64,000 nucleotides of DNA from CAVVAL01 sp963742725 (GTDB taxonomy: Bacteria; Actinomycetota; Actinomycetes; Mycobacteriales; Cryptosporangiaceae), in NCBI GenBank assembly GCA_963742725.1, contig CAVUMX010000001.1, positions 1,302,001 through 1,366,000 of the forward strand. Reading direction: 5' to 3'. The notes below the pieces were generated by a model that saw only the letters and a program-made list of their open reading frames with translations, was not told where the DNA came from and made no database searches. This document shows, in pieces, positions 26,676 to 37,252 of this stretch; within the stretch, counting starts at the first letter, position 1; each line of letters starts with the position of its first letter. The translations under genes and the position numbers were made by a program.

Positions 26676-26970
26676 GGCTACCACGACGCGTAAGAGCGTT
26701 CCCCTGACCGAGGAAGAGCTGGCCGACCTGGCGGCACTTCGCTCGCCGGACACTCCGGAGCACGCGGCACTAAATGAGCTGCTGTCCATCGGCGACAACC
26801 CCTCAGAGGCCCTGGTGCTGCTGGCGCTGCTGCGTCTTGGGCGTCAGCGGGTCTCTGAGGCAGTCCTAGAGCGTGGCTACGCCGACCTTGCCGCGACCGA
26901 GGATGACGACGACAGAGCCGCCAAGCGGGCGCTGCGCCAGCGTCTCATCGCCCGCGCGGTCGAGGACTAA
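26674..26970 (+). CDS. Antitoxin of a MazEF/PemIK-type pair
   Basis: A 98-residue acidic protein, M-A-T-T-T-R-K-S-V-P-L-T-E-E-E-L. It is helical throughout, with no recognisable AbrB or RHH signature, and ends in an Arg-rich helix followed by E-D. Function is inferred from position: the gene lies 6 nt ahead of a MazF/PemK-family reading frame. The frame is intact, unlike the toxin's. Confidence 0.75.
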   Translation: MATTTRKSVPLTEEELADLAALRSPDTPEHAALNELLSIGDNPSEALVLLALLRLGRQRVSEAVLERGYADLAATEDDDDRAAKRALRQRLIARAVED

Positions 26971-26976
26971 GCCGCG

Positions 26977-27306
26977 GTGGTTGCCCCTTCATCTCCACTA
27001 CGCGGCCAGGTCTTCGAGGTGGAACTGCCAGGCATCGGCCGCAAGCTCTGGCTGGTGGTATCCAACAACCAGCGCAACCGCGCGCTCGATGACGTGCTGG
27101 CCGTACGGCTGACGACCAGTCGCAAGCCGCCCATTCCGACCGTTGTGGAACTCTCACCGGCCGACGGCTAGTTCGTCGGCCGCGTCCTATGCGACGACAT
27201 CGGCCCGCTATACAAGGACGAACTCGGCCCACCAAAGGGCGCACTCTCCCCCGCAACCATGCAACGGGTCAACCTCGGACTACGGGCTGCCCTCGCAACC
27301 GGCTAG
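26977..27306 (+). pseudogene. MazF/PemK toxin interrupted by an in-frame TAG
   Basis: GTG 26977 opens V-V-A-P-S-S-P-L-R-G-Q-V-F-E-V, then WLVVSNNQRNRALDDVLAVRLT and ELSPADG, all typical of MazF-like mRNA interferases. A TAG at 27169-27171 stops it at 64 residues. Beyond the stop the same frame continues with F-V-G-R-V-L-C-D-D-I and LSPATMQRVNLGLRAAL to TAG 27304, giving the usual 109-residue length. So a single nonsense change has removed the C-terminal half. Confidence 0.82.
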
Positions 27307-27340
27307 GCCGGGTCAGCATCTGAGTGGCCGCCGTGAATGG

Positions 27341-27646
27341 CTAGCGCTCCCACTTGTACGGCTCGGCATTGAATGTGCTTTCTGCTGCGCTCGCAGCGGA
27401 TGCCTCGGCTTCGGCCACGTACTGACGCTTGGCTAGTGCTTCGGTTTGGCTCCGCCCCTTCTCGACGAGGTAGAGCGTTGACCATGCCAATGACTCAGCG
27501 GTGAATATCTGTCCGCGCCGGTCAGGGTCCAACAGGTATTCCTCGACGTTGGATAGCCACTGATTGGTCCACTGCGTCACGGAGTGGAGCGTTCTAAGCA
27601 GCTCCTGCGCCTCTTCAAGAGACGCAGGAGCCGACTCGTCACTCAT
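27341..27646 (-). CDS. Hypothetical helical protein beside the GntR repressor
   Basis: 101 residues, Glu/Ala-rich and probably all-helical (MSDESAPASLEEAQELLRTL; WLSNVEEYLLDPDRRGQIF; a long Ala/Glu/Ser stretch). No family recognised. Its ATG overlaps the stop of the GntR gene by 4 nt, so it is translated from the same mRNA. Such small partners occur next to AICE repressors. The frame is intact. Confidence 0.65.
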   Translation of the reverse strand: MSDESAPASLEEAQELLRTLHSVTQWTNQWLSNVEEYLLDPDRRGQIFTAESLAWSTLYLVEKGRSQTEALAKRQYVAEAEASAASAAESTFNAEPYKWER

Positions 27647-28452
27647 GATGACCTCGGATCGGTCAGCTCAGTGCGGTAGTGGAGCATCACACGATCAGCA
27701 GGGATCACGATGTCCACGCATGCCTCAACTGGCCGGTCGCCGGCATACATGATGCGACGGACCGCAAGTACTGGCACGCCTTCATCGATATCGAGTGCAG
27801 AAGCCTCGTCTGGTGTCGGCATGCGACCGCGCACGATTTCATCCACGGCGGTTACTCGCACGTCCACGCTATCCAACTGAGCCATTGTGCCTCCCGGCCA
27901 TGGCTCATTCTCGGGGTCCATAATCGGAGTACCGGCGACCATGTCGAGAAGTAGGTAACTCCACGACTTCCGATGCGGCTCCCCGTCGAAGATGAACGTG
28001 AACTCACGACAGAGCAGCATCGTTCCCACTGGCACTTTAAAGGTCTCGGCCAACTCGTCAGATGCCGGCACCTCGCTAAAGCGGCGCCCTAGCGTGAACT
28101 CATCAAAGCCCTTGTGGTCATACGTAAAGGGCGTCGAATCACGCGCATCTGCCGCCCGCGCGACCTGATCCAACTCGGCCTGGTAACGCGTCGAGGCCAT
28201 GCGCCGCACTGGCCGCTGCACGCGCACGTACCAGCCGCGCCCCTGCCGTGCGTTGACGATGCCCTCGTTCTTCAGCAGCCCGAGCCCCTGGCGCACGCTC
28301 GTTCGCGAGATGCCGTACGTGTTGGCAAGATCCGGCTCAGACGGCAGTGCAGCTCCCGGCGCGATCTCGCCAGCAAGAATCTGCCTGCGCACCTCGTCGG
28401 CAAGCTGCTTGTAGACCGGGCGGTCCGCCCGGGGGTCGATCGCAGACATCAC
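27643..28452 (-). CDS. GntR/UTRA-family repressor of the element (KorSA-like)
   Basis: A 269-residue regulator with an N-terminal GntR winged helix (about residues 10-78: PVYKQLADEVRRQIL, GAALPSEPDLANTYGISRTSVRQ) and a C-terminal UTRA ligand domain. In pSAM2 the equivalent, KorSA, represses the replication and transfer functions. Start ATG 28452 (second ATG one codon on). It is divergent from the backbone gene at 28611, and the 158-bp gap between holds three ATGACA words, which could be its operators. The frame has no indel. Confidence 0.88.
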   Translation of the reverse strand: MMSAIDPRADRPVYKQLADEVRRQILAGEIAPGAALPSEPDLANTYGISRTSVRQGLGLLKNEGIVNARQGRGWYVRVQRPVRRMASTRYQAELDQVARAADARDSTPFTYDHKGFDEFTLGRRFSEVPASDELAETFKVPVGTMLLCREFTFIFDGEPHRKSWSYLLLDMVAGTPIMDPENEPWPGGTMAQLDSVDVRVTAVDEIVRGRMPTPDEASALDIDEGVPVLAVRRIMYAGDRPVEACVDIVIPADRVMLHYRTELTDPRSS

Positions 28453-28483
28453 TGCACCTCCAACCTTCCATTCTACTCATCGG

Positions 28484-28552
28484 TATGACAGTTGTCGGTC
28501 GTAGGCATGAGTACATGACACCCGTTGACATGACAGACAAGTGTGCTACTTT
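28484..28552 (+). promoter_or_regulatory. Divergent control region of the element
   Basis: TTGACA (28525-28530) and TACTTT (28547-28552) are 16 nt apart and face the transfer genes. ATGACA occurs around 28485, 28515 and 28530, with TGACAGTTGTCG an imperfect dyad near 28487. Suited to GntR repression. Confidence 0.5.
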
Positions 28553-28610
28553 GGTTGCAGTGAGGCTCCCGACCCGTCTCGCGGGGGCACCGAACTGACG
28601 GAGGCTGGAC

Positions 28611-29061
28611 ATGCTGAGGAACGTTGCGATCCCGGTGCACAACGACACGGCGTACCCCTCCGGGGCCGCGTTGATCACCAAGCCGGAGCCGGTGTTCTCG
28701 TTCGAGCAGGGCAAGCGTGGTGAGCAGCAGGTGGACAAGGACACCGGGCTGCCGGTCTATGAGGTCGACGGTCGTGGACAACGACGAAGAGGTTCGCGGC
28801 GCGGCGAAGACGATGAAGGTCAAGATCCTCTCGGCGACGCAGCCGGTGGCGCCGCCGTCGGTGCCGGGCCTGCCGATGGGCTTCTACGTCGCGCCGGTGG
28901 AGTTCGAAGGCCTGATGGCCAAGCCGTATGTGCAGGAGTACATGGAGGGCCGCCACCGGGTGGCGTGGTCGCTGACCGCCCGCAGCCTGCACGCGCCGGT
29001 CCCGGGCTCGAACGGCACCGCCGCGAAGTCCGGCAGCAAGGAGCCGGCCACGACTGCCTGA
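28611..29061 (+). pseudogene. Conserved AICE backbone protein, frameshifted
   Basis: First gene of the transfer/replication run. ATG 28611 with GGAGG upstream gives M-L-R-N-V-A-I-P-V-H-N-D-T, then DKDTGLPVYEVD. One extra G near 28770 shifts the frame; the continuation is VVDNDEEVRGAAKTMKVKI, then GFYVAPVEFEGLMAKPYV. The joined product, about 150 residues, matches small conserved proteins that precede the FtsK-type gene in actinomycete elements. Function not known. Confidence 0.72.
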
Positions 29062-29174
29062 CGCGCTTCCTGGTCGACGCGGGGGCGGGCTGAACTCCGC
29101 CAAGAATCCTCGCCCGCTCCCGCGTCTCTCACACCCCGCAAATCCCGCTTACGCAAGGAGATGAGGGCACCGCC

Positions 29175-29369
29175 ATGTCTACCGCACGGTCCACCCGCGC
29201 GCTCGACACCTACCGCTGGGGCTGGTGCGCCGGCTGCGACCAGCCCGCCTGCAAGCCGTCCGACTCCGACTTCTGCGACCCGTGCGCGGATGACGCGCCG
29301 CTGTTCGGCACCGTCCGCCGCGACCGCCCGTACCGGCGCGGCCAGCTTCTGCCGAAGCGGGGCCGCTGA
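29175..29369 (+). CDS. Small Cys-rich element protein
   Basis: 64 residues with four cysteines in two pairs, WCAGCDQPAC and FCDPCADD, a likely zinc-binding knuckle. ATG 29175 follows AAGGAGATGAGGG. Such small zinc-ribbon proteins are regular AICE passengers between the backbone gene and traB. Intact. The next ATG overlaps its stop. Confidence 0.6.
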   Translation: MSTARSTRALDTYRWGWCAGCDQPACKPSDSDFCDPCADDAPLFGTVRRDRPYRRGQLLPKRGR

Positions 29370-29560
29370 TGAACAAGTCCGCGCACAGCGGCCGCTCCGC
29401 CGAGCCGCGCCGCACCTGCGGGAACGCTGCCGGCACTCGGTGCCGCTGTCCGGCGCTGGGCCGAAGACGACCTGTGCACGTCGTGCGCAGGACCAGGGCG
29501 CCCTGTTCGACATGCCTGCGCGACGCTCGCCCGCGCCGCCACGATGGGAGGTGGCTCTAG
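29369..29560 (+). pseudogene. Small Cys-containing protein, probable frameshift
   Basis: Starts ATG 29369 (M-N-K-S-A-H-S-G-R-S) and reads T-C-G-N-A-A-G-T-R-C-R-C-P-A. One base later the next frame gives WAEDDLCTSCA, a plausible second half of a zinc knuckle. The uninterrupted reading ends R-H-D-G-R-W-L just before the traB start. I cannot decide whether it is whole or shifted. Confidence 0.4.
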
Positions 29561-31074
29561 ATGTGGACCAAGCGCAACGCCAAGCCGCAACGGATCGCCC
29601 GGACGACCGCGCTGGACCTCTTCCCGCGCTGGCTGGTCATCACCGTCCTGATCACCTCGGGCCTGGTGAAGGGCACCGCCGCGACGTGCCGGTTCTGCTG
29701 GCCCTACCGCGTGGAACTGCTCGCGGCGTCGCTGCTGCTTGCCGGCTACGGCTACGCCTACTCGCGGACTGATCACGGCTGGTGGGCCCTCGCGCTCCTG
29801 CTCCTGGTCCTGGTGCTCGTCGCCGGTCCGCTGGTCGCGTGGCGTCGTACCCGGTTCTGGGCGCTGGGGATCTTCACGCGGGCACGGTCCCGCCGGCTGA
29901 TCCGCGCTGGCTTGCTGGAGCTGCGCACCGCTGACTCGGTCTGGTCGGCTGCCCCGGATCGGCTGGGTCCGCTCGACGGCCGGTGGGCGAGTCGATGACG
30001 CTGACGTGCCGCCCCGGTCAGTCGGCCGAGCTGATCGACGCCCGCGTGGAGGAACTGCGGGCGGCTGCCCGCTGCCGCGACGTGCGCGTCACCCGTGACC
30101 CGAACGCCTCGCACAAGGTGACCGTGGACGTGGTGCGCCGTGACCCGCTCAGCACCGTGGCCGAGGTGGCCTGGCTCGACGACGACCGCCGACGCCCTGT
30201 CGATGTGGGACCCGGTGCACCTGGGCACCGACGAGTACGGCCGCGACGTGCGCCTCTCGCTCGTCGAACGGTCGCTGTTCATCGGTGGCGAACCCGGCTC
30301 GGGCAAGTCGTCGCTGGAGACCGTCATCGCTTCCCACGGCGCGAAGTCCCCGGACTGCCACCTGGTGCTGATCGACCCCAACGAAGTGCAGTTCGCGCCG
30401 TGGGAAGACCGCGCCCTCGCTTTCGCCGGAGCCGAGCCCAACGACGCGATCGCCGCCCTAGAACTGGTGCGGGACGAGATCGGCCGTCGCCGGACGCTGC
30501 TGCGGTCCCTGCCGGGTGTGCAGCGCAAGGTGACCCGCGAGATCGCGGCCGAGCACGAGCTGCCGATGTGGCTCCTCGCAGGTCGATGAACTCGCCTTCT
30601 TCACCTCCGTGGTCGGCACGTCGGCGCAGCGGACCGCGTTCAACACCCTCGCCCGTGACGTGGTGGCCCGGTGCCGGGCGTTCGGGATCATCCCGGTCTT
30701 CGGCACCCAGCGGCCGACCTCCGACGTGGTGCCCACGTCGCTGCGGGACCTGTTCTCGCTGCGCTGCGCCCTGCGCACCACCACCGCCGCCAGCTCCGAC
30801 GTGATCCTCGGCGAGGGCTGGGCTAGGCGCGGCTACTCCGCCACCGAAATCGACATCGCGAACCGGGGCGTCGGCTGGCTCCGCTCCGAAGGCGCAGACC
30901 CCGGTGCGGATCAAGGGCACCTGGATCCCCGACGCCACCATCTCCGACCTGTCGGTCACCACCATCCGGCACCGCCCCGACACCACCATCGGCGCCCTTC
31001 ACATCCCCGCCCAGCGGCTGCCCGCCGACGACACAGCGACGCCTCAGCGGACGAGAACTGATGCCCCGCCATGA
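29561..31074 (+). pseudogene. traB: TraB/FtsK-type DNA translocase, four frameshifts
   Basis: In AICEs this hexameric ATPase moves double-stranded DNA between mycelia. The N-terminus (from ATG 29561) has two membrane helices (about residues 42-85). After a one-base loss near 29983 the frame gives ARVEELRAAARCRDVRVT; after a gain near 30187, LFIGGEPGSGKSS (Walker A) and HLVLIDPN; after another near 30585, QVDELAFFTSVVG (Walker B region) and IIPVFGTQRP; after a fourth near 30895, TPVRIKGTWIPDA. Joined length is about 500 residues, normal for TraB. Inactive as given. Confidence 0.85.
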
Positions 31075-31091
31075 CCACAAAGGACACCGCC

Positions 31092-31322
31092 ATGGCTACG
31101 ACCGCGCTGCCCCGCCGGGCCCCGCGTAAGCACCGCGCCCCCGAGCTGCTGTGTGACTACTGCGTCTGGCCGGCTGCCTACATCTCCCCGGAGACGGGCG
31201 CTCTCGTGTGCGACCCGTACGCCCACTCGATCCTGTCCCCGGAGCGGTGCGGGCCGCTGGTGGTCGCCCGTGACGAGCACGCCGCGTCGACCGGCCTGGA
31301 CATCTTCGGCGGTGGCTCCTGA
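31092..31322 (+). CDS. Small conserved element protein with CxxC
   Basis: 76 residues from ATG 31092, which has AAAGGA upstream; an ATG at 31071 overlaps the traB end and would add seven residues. LLCDYCVWPAAYI and LVCDPYAHS hold three cysteines, a possible metal site. Similar proteins sit between traB and the spd gene of other elements. Intact. Its stop overlaps the next start (TGATG). Confidence 0.6.
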   Translation: MATTALPRRAPRKHRAPELLCDYCVWPAAYISPETGALVCDPYAHSILSPERCGPLVVARDEHAASTGLDIFGGGS

Positions 31323-32103
31323 TGACCGCCGACACGATCCAGCGGCCGTGGTTGGGCCTACCTCGGTGCCGCTCTCGGTGGCGCGGTGTCGGTCGCCGCG
31401 AACGTGGCGCACTCCTACGTCCCCCCAGCAACCCTGCCGGCTGGCACGGATGCGGCCGACTGGTCGCCAGAGGTAGGCGCGGTGCTGTCCGCCGTGATCT
31501 GGCCGGTGTTCCTGTTCGTCGCCATCGAAATCCTGGTCCGGATCCCGTGGCCGGACGGCCGCCGCTGGCATCCTGGTCCGCTTCGGCGGGCTGCTGCCCG
31601 TCGCCCTGGTCGCCGCTGTCGTGTCCTACCGGCACATGTCCGGCCTCCTCGCGCACTACGGCGAAGACGGCCTGATCGTCGCGATCGGCCCGCTCGCCGT
31701 GGACGGCCTGATGGTGATGGCGGCTGGTGCTCTCGTGGCCACTGACCGTCCGGCGTTCCCGTCCCGGCAGTCCAGGACGGTCCTGCCGTCGTCCGGGACG
31801 GTTCGCCGCGAGCACCAGGACGAGCAGGACGACGCGGCCACGATCGCGCCGCCCGCTACCTACCCGCGTCCGGCCCTGTCGGCTGACCTGCTCGATCGCG
31901 CCCGCGCGATCGCCGCGACCGCACACCAGGACGACACCGGCGGACGACCGATCACCCGCGATGCGCTGCGGACCGCGCTCGGAGTATCCAACGGCCTCGC
32001 CTCAGACCTGCTGGGCGCGATCCGTCAGGACGGCCCGCACCTCGTCCCGATCCCGTCCCCGCCCGTCCTGACCGGACCGGTCAACGGCCACCGCCCGTCC
32101 TGA
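31322..32103 (+). pseudogene. DUF2637/Spd-like membrane protein, two frameshifts
   Basis: DUF2637 proteins are membrane proteins linked to plasmid spread in actinomycetes. ATG 31322 reads M-T-A-D-T-I-Q-R-P-W. An extra base near 31351 leads to WAYLGAALGGAVSVAANVAH and VLSAVIWPVFLFVAIEILVR; another near 31569 leads to GLLPVALVAAVVSYRHMSGL and LIVAIGPLAVDGLMVMAAG. The soluble C-terminus ends with a helix-turn-helix-like segment (RPITRDALRTALGVSNGLA). About 260 residues joined. Confidence 0.78.
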
Positions 32104-32150
32104 CCCCGCCCGCCGCTGCTGCCCCGATTGCTTGAGAGGAGGAACCGCCG

Positions 32151-34135
<1,985 letters not shown>

Positions 34136-34226
34136 CGGAGCGCACCCGCTCTTTAACAACTCCACAGAGCCACGAAATACAAAACGAATCCGCATCACAC
34201 CCGCTTGCCACTGAAAGGGACTCGAA

Positions 34227-34397
34227 GTGGAAATCCGCCTTATCGGAACCGGCGAGGAATGCGCCGCACTTCTCGCCGCACTGAACACGCAGTACGAAGT
34301 CACCCGAATCCGCGACCGTCCCGCATACCGCAGCACTCCGAACTGTGCGGTCCGACGCGTCTACGCCGATGTCTACTCACGGGAGGACATGCAATGA
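34227..34397 (+). CDS. Small conserved protein before excisionase
   Basis: 56 residues from GTG 34227 (V-E-I-R-L-I-G-T-G-E-E-C-A-A-L-L), with GAAAGGGA 8-10 nt upstream. It ends R-V-Y-A-D-V-Y at its core. Short proteins of exactly this type lie between rep and xis in many AICEs. Its TGA overlaps the xis ATG (ATGA). Function unknown. Confidence 0.7.
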   Translation: MEIRLIGTGEECAALLAALNTQYEVTRIRDRPAYRSTPNCAVRRVYADVYSREDMQ

Positions 34398-34585
34398 CCG
34401 TTGCTATTGACCTTGAACGTAAGCCGCTGTGGAGCGCCGAAGATGTCTCCGAGTTCCTCGGTGTTCCGGTCGCGACGCTCTACGTGTGGCGCCATCGCCG
34501 CATCGGGCCGAAGGGGCGCAAGATCGGCCGGCATCTGCGCTACCGCGCTGCGGACGTTCACGCGTGGGTCCTGGAACAGGAGTAG
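34394..34585 (+). CDS. xis: Excisionase, MerR-like HTH_17
   Basis: 63 residues. The winged helix reads LWSAEDVSEFLGVPVATLYV, W-R-H-R-R-I-G-P and R-Y-R-A-A-D-V-H-A-W, typical of AlpA/Xis recombination-directionality factors. It overlaps the preceding small gene by 4 nt and lies 6 nt before the integrase, so xis and int are made together. Intact. Confidence 0.88.
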   Translation: MTVAIDLERKPLWSAEDVSEFLGVPVATLYVWRHRRIGPKGRKIGRHLRYRAADVHAWVLEQE

Positions 34586-34591
34586 CGGCAC

Positions 34592-35860
34592 ATGGCCTAC
34601 GTCAAAGACCTGTGGATGACAACGGTTGATCTGCCGGACGGTCGGGCAGAGAAGATGCCGACGAAGCGGCACGGCTCCGGCAAGCGCTGGCTCGCGGTCT
34701 GGGTTGACCCGAACGGCCGTGAGCGATCAGCGGCCTACGCGCGCAAGAAGGACGCAGAGAACAAGGCGGATTCGATGGCTGCCGATGTTTCGCGCGGCGA
34801 CTACATCGATCCTCATGCGGGAAAGGTTCTCTTCGGTGACCTGGCCTCTCGCTGGCTGAGTTCAAGGATCGTCGATCCCTCCACCCATATTCGCTACGAG
34901 TACATCTATCGGCTGCACGTTGCGCCTACGTTCGCGAGGCGTCAGGTAAAGAGCATCAAGCCGTCAGACATTCAGGCTTGGATTAGCGGGCTGAGCAACC
35001 GATTCGAGAGTTCGACGGTACAGACGTCATTTCTCGTACTACAAGGCGTGCTTGAACTGGCAGTAGCCGACGAGGCGATCAAGCGAAGTCCGGCGAAGTC
35101 CTCGATTGTGCAGGTGCCGAAGCGAGGCGGTTCCGACATCGTCGCGTGGTCGGAGGACCGCGTTAACCGTGTGATCGACGCGCATCCGCTCCTGTTCCGA
35201 TTGCTGCCGATCGTTGGCGCGGCGTGCGGCATGCGTGAGGGTGAGCTGTACGGCCTGGCGCTGGAAGACATCGACGTTGATGAGCAGATCGTCAAGATCC
35301 GCCGCCAGGTGAAGAAGCTCGGGCAGCACTTCGTGTACGCGCTGCCGAAGAACGACCGGGAGCGCACCGCGCCGCTGCCGGGTTGGGCGGCTGAGGCGAT
35401 CAAGCGGCACATGAAGGAGCACCCGCCGCTGACGTACTCGCTGCCTTGGGAGAAGCCGACCGGCAAACTCCGCACGCACAACCTGCTGTTCCGCTGGACC
35501 GATGACAAGCACATCAGAGCACGGGGTTACAGCGAGCTGGTGTGGAAACCGGCGCTCGTGACGGCCGGCGTGATCCCGGAGCCGGTCAAGGATCCGCGCC
35601 AACGGCGACGGTTCGCCACGTCGCGGCGGGAGGGGCTGCACCAACTGCGGCACTTCTACGCCAGCGCCATGCTGGCCGGCGGTGTGTCGGTGAAGGAGCT
35701 TGCCGAGTACCTGGGGCACGCCGATCCGGCGTTCACCCTCCGCGTCTACGCGCACATGATGCCGGGCTCTCACGAGCGGGCGCGCAAGGCGATCGACGAC
35801 CTGATGTTCCGTCCCCGCTCGATGGCTCACGGAACAGGGACGGAACAGACCGGGTCATGA
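34592..35860 (+). CDS. int: Tyrosine site-specific integrase
   Basis: 422 residues. An N-terminal AP2-like arm-binding segment (GSGKRWLAVWVDPNGRERS) is followed by a core-binding domain (about residues 70-160) and the catalytic domain. Catalytic residues are visible: R215 in C-G-M-R-E-G-E, H350 and R353 in H-Q-L-R-H, H376 in L-G-H-A, and the nucleophile Y386 in L-R-V-Y-A-H. The frame is intact. The stop lies 70 nt from attR, the usual int-att layout. It recombines within the acyl-CoA dehydrogenase 3' end, which is an unusual target for this family. Confidence 0.95.
   Translation: MAYVKDLWMTTVDLPDGRAEKMPTKRHGSGKRWLAVWVDPNGRERSAAYARKKDAENKADSMAADVSRGDYIDPHAGKVLFGDLASRWLSSRIVDPSTHIRYEYIYRLHVAPTFARRQVKSIKPSDIQAWISGLSNRFESSTVQTSFLVLQGVLELAVADEAIKRSPAKSSIVQVPKRGGSDIVAWSEDRVNRVIDAHPLLFRLLPIVGAACGMREGELYGLALEDIDVDEQIVKIRRQVKKLGQHFVYALPKNDRERTAPLPGWAAEAIKRHMKEHPPLTYSLPWEKPTGKLRTHNLLFRWTDDKHIRARGYSELVWKPALVTAGVIPEPVKDPRQRRRFATSRREGLHQLRHFYASAMLAGGVSVKELAEYLGHADPAFTLRVYAHMMPGSHERARKAIDDLMFRPRSMAHGTGTEQTGS
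35828..35849. repeat. Right arm-type repeat
   Basis: Two CGGAACAG words 12 bp apart inside the last codons of the integrase, matching 24215-24236. About 80 bp from attR. Confidence 0.55.
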
Positions 35861-35930
35861 CCCGCTTCGGTCGAGTGTGGACGGTACAGCGGTCCGATCG
35901 AGCGCGGGGAACGTATCGCCTGGTCAGGCT

Positions 35931-36006
35931 GGCTAGCGGAGGAGTTGGCGGGCCATCACGACGCGCTGGATCTGGTTGGTGCCTTCGTAGATTTGGGTGA
36001 TCTTCG
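35931..36006. repeat. attR inside the acyl-CoA dehydrogenase coding end
   Basis: 76 bp shared with attL. It restores the last 24 codons and stop of the dehydrogenase. The only difference is GAA here versus GAG in attL for the Glu of I-Y-E-G-T, a silent change. Confidence 0.93.
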
Positions 36007-37087
36007 CGTCGCGCATCATGCGCTCGAGCGGGAAGTCGCGGGTGTAGCCGGCACCGCCGAGGAGCTGGACGGCGTCCGTCGTGACGTCCATCGCGACGTC
36101 GGAGGCGAAGCACTTGGCGGCGGCCGAGATGAACGTGAGGTTCGGCTCGTTCCGCTCGGCCTTGGCGGCGGCCACGTAGATGAGCTGCCGGGCGGCTTCG
36201 ATGCGCATGGCCATGTCGGCGAGCATGAACTGGATGCCCTGGAAGTCGGCGACGGCCTTGCCGAACTGCTTGCGCTCCTTGACGTACGCCAGGGAGGCGT
36301 CGAGCGCGCCCTGGGCGATGCCGAGCGCCTGGGCGCCGATCGTCAGGCGGGTGTGGTCGAGCGTGCGCATGGCTGTGGCGAAGCCGGTGCCGGGTTCACC
36401 GACGATCCGGTCGGCCGGGATCGTGCAGTTCTCCAGGTAGATCTCGCAGGTCGGCGAGCCCTTGATGCCGAGCTTGCGCTCCTTGGTGCCGACGGAGAAG
36501 CCCGGGTCGTCCTTGTGCACGACGAACGCCGAGATCCCCCGGGCGCCCGCGTCAGGATCGGTCTTGGCCATGACCGTGTAGTAGGTCGAGACGCCCGCGT
36601 TGGTGATCCAGCACTTGGTGCCGTTGAGCACCCAGTGGTCGCCGTCACGGACCGCGCGGGTCTTCATCGCGGCGGCGTCGGAGCCGGCCTCCCGCTCGGA
36701 CAGCGCGTACGAGAACATCGCCTCGCCGCGCGCGACCGGCGGCAGGACCTGCCGCTTCAGCTCCTCGGAGCCGGACAGGATCACCGGCATCGAGCCGAGC
36801 TTGTTCACGGCGGGGATCAGCGACGACGAGGCGCAGACCCGCGCGATCTCCTCGATCACGATGACCGTGGCGATGGAATCCGCGCCCGCGCCCTCGTAGG
36901 CCTCGGGGATGTGCGTGGCGTGGAACCCGGCCTGCACGAGCGCGTCGTGGGCCTCCTTGGGGAACCGGGCGTCCTCGTCCACCTCGGTCGCGTGCGGCGC
37001 GATGGCGCCCTCGGCGAGCTCCCGGACGGCCTGGCGCACGTACTCGTGCTCCTCGGCGAGCTGGTACGTGCCGAACGACGGGTCCAC
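35933..37087 (-). CDS. Acyl-CoA dehydrogenase, 3' end is the att site
   Basis: FAD flavoenzyme that introduces the alpha-beta double bond in acyl-CoA. 384 residues from GTG 37087, preceded by AAAGGGG at 5 nt; the ATG 12 codons upstream has no such site. FSYALSEREAGSDAAAMKTRA, CWITNAG and DHTRLTIGAQALGIAQGAL are family motifs. The catalytic base is the Glu in Q-I-Y-E-G-T-N, which lies in the duplicated att sequence. The protein is complete despite the insertion. Closest in form to short-chain (butyryl-type) enzymes; substrate not determined. Confidence 0.95.
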   Translation of the reverse strand: MDPSFGTYQLAEEHEYVRQAVRELAEGAIAPHATEVDEDARFPKEAHDALVQAGFHATHIPEAYEGAGADSIATVIVIEEIARVCASSSLIPAVNKLGSMPVILSGSEELKRQVLPPVARGEAMFSYALSEREAGSDAAAMKTRAVRDGDHWVLNGTKCWITNAGVSTYYTVMAKTDPDAGARGISAFVVHKDDPGFSVGTKERKLGIKGSPTCEIYLENCTIPADRIVGEPGTGFATAMRTLDHTRLTIGAQALGIAQGALDASLAYVKERKQFGKAVADFQGIQFMLADMAMRIEAARQLIYVAAAKAERNEPNLTFISAAAKCFASDVAMDVTTDAVQLLGGAGYTRDFPLERMMRDAKITQIYEGTNQIQRVVMARQLLR

Positions 37088-37252
37088 GGGTACCCCTTTA
37101 CTCCACCGGTACAGTTCCCTCAAGGATACTGGCCGGTAACTAGGAGCCAGAACACACCCGTCCGGGACGAGCCACTATCCTCGGCCTGTTCTGTCCCGAC
37201 CTGTGCGGTGCGCCCCCGCTCGTCGGAAGCCCCGCAACCGGAGGATCTTCGC

